In this document: positions 6,172 to 8,411 of the stretch, piece after piece | Numbering within the stretch: the stretch's first letter is position 1 | How the letters are laid out: every line of letters begins with the position of its first letter | Assembly: GCA_013139435.1 (NCBI GenBank) | Contig: WTAW01000086.1 | Coordinates: forward strand, 1-8,411 | Origin: Candidatus Aminicenantota bacterium | GTDB lineage: Bacteria > Acidobacteriota > Aminicenantia > Aminicenantales > Aminicenantaceae | Reading direction: 5' to 3' | Length of the DNA: 8,411 bases | Translations under genes and position numbers: made by a program | The notes under the pieces: model-generated | What the model was told of the DNA's origin: nothing | Databases searched by the model: none | What the model saw: only the letters and a program-made list of their open reading frames with translations

Positions 6172-6882
6172 TTAGTGGAAATATTTTTTATCGCCGGTAG
6201 GTTTTACGAAAGGCCCAGGAGGACGGCGTCTTCCAGAATAGATCTTTATGAGAAGTATCCCGACCAAAAAACCTCCGATATGGGCAAACCAGGCAACTCC
6301 ACCTCCAATGCCCACATTCATAACCTGCAGGAAGAACCAAAGGCCAAGGACAAAGGCTGCAGGGATGGGCACGATGCGGATGAAAAAAAACAAGAAGACC
6401 AGGGTCAATACCTTTGCGCGAGGGTAAAGGATCAAATAAGCTCCGAGCACACCTGCTATCGCACCACTGGCCCCGATCATGGGAACCTGTGAGTTGGGAT
6501 TAAAAATAATATGCGTCACACTCGCGCCCAATCCGGAAAGAAGATAAAAGAGGATAAACCGGAAAGATCCCAGATAATCCTCGATGTTGTTCCCGAATAT
6601 CCACAGATAGAGCATATTCCCGATGAGATGGAAAAATCCTCCGTGCAGAAACATGGCTGTGAGCAGGGTGAGGGGAGGAGAGAGGCGCGGGACATTGGGA
6701 ATGGGCAGAGAAGTGAAGTGAGTGATCTCATAGGGAATCGCCCCCATGCGCAAAACATAGTACTCCAGCCCGCTCGGAGAGAATAGTTGGAAAAAAAATA
6801 TCAGGATATTCAGCCCAAGCAGAGAGACGGTCACATAGGGAATTCGAGTGGTTGGATTATCGTCCCTTAGAGGTATGAACAT
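6172..6882 (-). CDS. Rhomboid family intramembrane serine protease
   Basis: Rhomboids cut transmembrane helices inside the bilayer with a Ser-His dyad. This 236-residue protein begins MFIPLRDDNPTTRIPYVT, the typical start of bacterial rhomboids. It shows the loop and helix with H85-x3-N89 (HLIGNMLYLWIFGNN), the nucleophile motif GASG with S139 (IGASGAIAGVLGAYL), and the catalytic H201 in AHIGGFLVG. About six hydrophobic helices are visible (about 18-34, 69-97, 107-127, 134-153, 158-186 and 195-213), and the tail is basic and proline-rich (RRRPPGPF). All residues needed for activity are present. The ATG has no clear Shine-Dalgarno sequence, but no better start exists and the N-terminus is canonical. 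It lies between the TPR lipoprotein gene (104-base gap upstream) and the rplM operon. The substrate is unknown. Confidence 0.95.
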   Translation of the reverse strand: MFIPLRDDNPTTRIPYVTVSLLGLNILIFFFQLFSPSGLEYYVLRMGAIPYEITHFTSLPIPNVPRLSPPLTLLTAMFLHGGFFHLIGNMLYLWIFGNNIEDYLGSFRFILFYLLSGLGASVTHIIFNPNSQVPMIGASGAIAGVLGAYLILYPRAKVLTLVFLFFFIRIVPIPAAFVLGLWFFLQVMNVGIGGGVAWFAHIGGFLVGILLIKIYSGRRRPPGPFVKPTGDKKYFH

Positions 6883-6938
6883 CTTGTCGTTGTTATTCTA
6901 AACGGAAACAAGGAGAATGGGGAACAATAGAACTATCG

Positions 6939-6969
6939 TTTTTGCTTTATGCTTAAAAAACAGCAAAAA
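6939..6969 (-). terminator. AT-rich inverted repeat after the TPR gene, possible terminator
   Basis: TTTTTGCT (6939-6946) and AGCAAAAA (6962-6969) form an 8-bp stem with a 15-base loop, placed 18 bases past the TPR gene stop. The surrounding minus strand has T-runs, but none directly follows the stem, so termination is only possible. No convincing rhomboid promoter was found in this 104-base gap. Confidence 0.3.
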
Positions 6970-6986
6970 GTCGTGATTATCGAAAA

Positions 6987-8000
6987 TTATCCGATCTTGC
7001 TCAGCTCTTCTTCCAGTTTCTTTCTTTCGATCCGTCTTTTTCTCGCATCTTGGAACTGCTGAAGAAACCTATCTGCATCTTCCTCGTAACGCTTGGCTCT
7101 GTTCGGATCGAGCTTCACAAGCACACTCTTATAAAGAACACTCAGCCAGGAATAAGGTTCTGGATAAGCGGGATCCAATTCACTCGCTTTAAGCAATGCG
7201 GCCTCGCTCTCTCTAGCCAACTGCATCCTTTCATTTTTCGGGAGCGTGGGGATACGATATGCTTTTGACCACCGGTTCACACCCTTTGCAAGCCAGGCTT
7301 CGGCATTCTCAGGATTGAGTTTAATGCGTTTCTCATGGAATTCGTTCGCCCGGTCGAATTCTGGAACCGGAATCATCCCTTCATAAAACTGTGCGATATA
7401 GGCATAACCCTGTTCATTTTCAGGATCGGTTTCAATTCTCCGCAGATACATTTCCTCTGCCTTCTCAAAGGGCGTCTTTCCTGCAACTTCTTCGCCTTCC
7501 TCTTTATCCCCGCCAGCATACCTTTTATAAAACTCGGCTACAACATAGTAATTCCCCATGTTGGTGGGTTCCATCTCCAAAATTCTCAGGTACAGCTGTT
7601 CGGCAGATTCAAAATCTCTGATTTTATCGTACATATCTCCCAAGGAATAGATAACTTCCTTGTTCCTCGGTTCGATCTCGTAAGCTTTCAAAAGGGCTTC
7701 CAGGGCTTTCTGTTCGATCTCTTTGTTACGTTCTGTCTCTACAGCGGGCTTGTAAAGGCTCTTGTAGCTTTCGCCCAGGAACCGATAGGCTTGAATGAGA
7801 TCGGGGTTGAACTTTAAAGTCAGCTCATACTCTTCAATGGCATCCCGGTAATGGTTATCCGTAAAATGAGCATTGGCTTTGGAGAAGTGATAGTTAGCTC
7901 TCAGCTTGTTATAGCTGATCTTGTCGCAGCTGGTCGTTATTGCTATCACACTAAAAGCCAGTAGAATCACAAGAGAGATACTCATCCATCTTCGAGACAT
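6987..8000 (-). CDS. TPR-repeat lipoprotein
   Basis: This protein of about 337 residues is of unknown specific function and is predicted to be exported and lipid-anchored. An N-terminal basic MSRRW and hydrophobic stretch end in ITTSC, a lipobox-like sequence with Cys about 25 residues in; the -3 position is Thr rather than the preferred Leu. The rest is tetratricopeptide-like helical repeats: about 36-80 (ANAHFTDNHYRDAIEEYELT), 97-125, 131-163 (DFESAEQLYLRILEMEP), 178-209 (FEKAEEMYLRRIETDP), 216-247 (ANEFHEKRIKLNPENAEAW) and 262-294. These are followed by a charged, basic helix to the end. TPRs are protein-interaction scaffolds. Two ATGs in tandem exist (8001-8003 and 7998-8000); GGAGG lies 2 bases from the first but 5 from the second, so I chose the second. 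It has its own promoter at 8059-8087 and diverges from the nucleotidyltransferase gene. Confidence 0.85.
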   Translation of the reverse strand: MSRRWMSISLVILLAFSVIAITTSCDKISYNKLRANYHFSKANAHFTDNHYRDAIEEYELTLKFNPDLIQAYRFLGESYKSLYKPAVETERNKEIEQKALEALLKAYEIEPRNKEVIYSLGDMYDKIRDFESAEQLYLRILEMEPTNMGNYYVVAEFYKRYAGGDKEEGEEVAGKTPFEKAEEMYLRRIETDPENEQGYAYIAQFYEGMIPVPEFDRANEFHEKRIKLNPENAEAWLAKGVNRWSKAYRIPTLPKNERMQLARESEAALLKASELDPAYPEPYSWLSVLYKSVLVKLDPNRAKRYEEDADRFLQQFQDARKRRIERKKLEEELSKIG

Positions 8001-8005
8001 CATGA

Positions 8006-8011
8006 CCTCCT
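8006..8011 (-). promoter_or_regulatory. Ribosome binding site choosing between two tandem ATGs
   Basis: The minus strand reads AGGAGG. It lies 2 bases from the ATG at 8001-8003 and 5 bases from the one at 7998-8000, which favours the second. The difference is one residue only. Confidence 0.7.
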
Positions 8012-8058
8012 ATTCGTCGAATCGAATCCTTAGGCAGAGTGATAATGCCAAAAATAAA

Positions 8059-8087
8059 TTTATAAAGCATGTACGGTTTAAAGTCAA
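8059..8087 (-). promoter_or_regulatory. Sigma-70-type promoter of the TPR lipoprotein gene
   Basis: On the minus strand, TTGACT (8082-8087, five of six consensus) is followed by a 17-base spacer and TATAAA (8059-8064, five of six consensus). Transcription would begin near 8052, giving a leader of about 50 bases. The box spacing is ideal. Confidence 0.75.
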
Positions 8088-8103
8088 GGGAAACATAGCC
8101 TCT

Positions 8104-8251
8104 AAATCCGTGATGAATAATATCCGAGTATCCCAATTGGTGATTTCGAAAACACTCTCAGTTTCCCCAGCGAGGAAAAATAAATGGATTTTCTCCACCA
8201 CACAATTGGGATACTTAATAACGCAACTTGTGTTCCTACGATCACGGATTT
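8104..8251. repeat. Nested inverted-repeat element in the divergent intergenic region
   Basis: The outer arms AAATCCGTGAT (8104-8114) and ATCACGGATTT (8241-8251) are exact complements. The inner arms AGTATCCCAATTG (8127-8139) and CAATTGGGATACT (8203-8215) are exact over 13 bp and extend three more pairs past one bulged A. Within the core lie TTTCGAAA (8144-8151), a TTTCC/GGAAA hairpin (8162-8178) and a TGGA/TCCA hairpin (8185-8197). The segment 8217-8240 on the right side holds a near-palindrome, AACGCAACTTGTGTT. There is no coding potential that I trust. It could be a degenerate MITE, a structured RNA in the leader of the downstream gene, or a composite operator. Confidence 0.6.
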
Positions 8252-8276
8252 GGAAATGCTTCCATTCAAAGGAACA

Positions 8277-8282
8277 GAGGAG
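8277..8282 (+). promoter_or_regulatory. Ribosome binding site of the nucleotidyltransferase gene
   Basis: GAGGAG lies six bases before the ATG at 8289-8291, which fixes that start. No clear sigma-70 promoter could be recognised on the plus strand between 8004 and 8276. Confidence 0.8.
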
Positions 8283-8288
8283 TTAAAC

Positions 8289-8411
8289 ATGAAAGGCCTG
8301 ATTTTGAGCGGAGGGAAGGGAACCAGACTTCGTCCTCTGACTTTTACACAGGCTAAACAATTGGTCCCTGTGGCCAACAAGCCTGTCCTGTTTTACGGGA
8401 TCGAAGCACTC
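8289..8411 (+). CDS. rmlA: Glucose-1-phosphate thymidylyltransferase, N-terminal fragment (cut by window end)
   Basis: Only the first 41 codons are in the window; the frame is open to the last base. The translation begins MKGLILSGGKGTRLRPLT, the nucleotide-binding signature GGxGTRLRPxT of sugar nucleotidyltransferases, followed by FTQAKQLVPVANKPVLFY. The KQLxPVANKP form is typical of the long-type RmlA group, which joins glucose-1-phosphate and dTTP to make dTDP-glucose, the first step of dTDP-rhamnose and other deoxysugar pathways. Some archaeal-type and other nucleotidyltransferases share this start, so UTP- or other NTP-specific members cannot be ruled out. A good ribosome binding site precedes it. 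It diverges from the TPR lipoprotein gene and is probably the first gene of a surface-polysaccharide locus beyond the window (inference). Confidence 0.9.
   Translation, partial: MKGLILSGGKGTRLRPLTFTQAKQLVPVANKPVLFYGIEAL

Noticed and set aside
7335..7817. 160-codon open frame on the plus strand
   Set aside because: It is antisense to the TPR repeats and has no plausible start signal or recognisable motif. It is a shadow of the real gene.
8190..8260. Sigma-70 promoter for the nucleotidyltransferase gene
   Set aside because: Several TTG-containing hexamers were tried, but none has a -10 at 16-18 bases with more than weak similarity.
7921..8286. 121-codon open frame spanning the divergent intergenic region
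   Set aside because: It crosses the N-terminus and promoter of the TPR gene and the inverted-repeat element. There is no ribosome binding site or protein-like pattern.

Overview
The window is a bacterial chromosome segment with tightly packed genes. It contains no rRNA, tRNA, CRISPR array or transposase gene. Gene content and order (rplM-rpsI-rpsB-tsf-pyrH-frr) are broadly bacterial. A short EF-Ts of about 197 residues, an S2 protein with a long acidic/lysine tail, and an ECF sigma factor next to a secreted bactofilin-like membrane protein would suit a little-studied Gram-negative-type phylum such as Acidobacteriota/Aminicenantes. That placement is a low-confidence impression, not something the sequence proves.

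Layout. (1) 78-2145, plus strand: a three-gene operon of ECF sigma factor, membrane-anchored zinc-binding anti-sigma factor, and a secreted beta-repeat protein with a multi-spanning membrane domain. The genes are joined by two ATGA stop/start overlaps. (2) 2151-6003, minus strand: the translation operon rplM-rpsI-rpsB-tsf-pyrH-frr. It is driven by a good sigma-70 promoter at 6049-6077 and ends 5 bp from the convergent sigma operon. A 146-bp element with perfect 27-bp terminal inverted repeats (2735-2880) lies between pyrH and frr and looks like a MITE. (3) 6172-6882, minus: a rhomboid intramembrane serine protease. (4) 6987-8000, minus: a TPR-repeat lipoprotein with its own promoter. (5) 8004-8288: a divergent intergenic region with a nested set of inverted repeats (8104-8251). 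(6) 8289 to the window end, plus: the start of a glucose-1-phosphate thymidylyltransferase gene, probably the first gene of a surface-sugar locus.

How the parts fit. The translation operon makes two ribosomal proteins of the large/small subunit pair (L13, S9), then S2, EF-Ts, UMP kinase and ribosome recycling factor. The sigma operon is likely an envelope-sensing module in which the anti-sigma factor holds the sigma factor at the membrane. The role of its third gene is unknown. The two non-coding palindromic elements are the least conventional content and the best candidates for something undescribed: one interrupts a conserved operon, and the other fills the regulatory space in front of the nucleotide-sugar gene.
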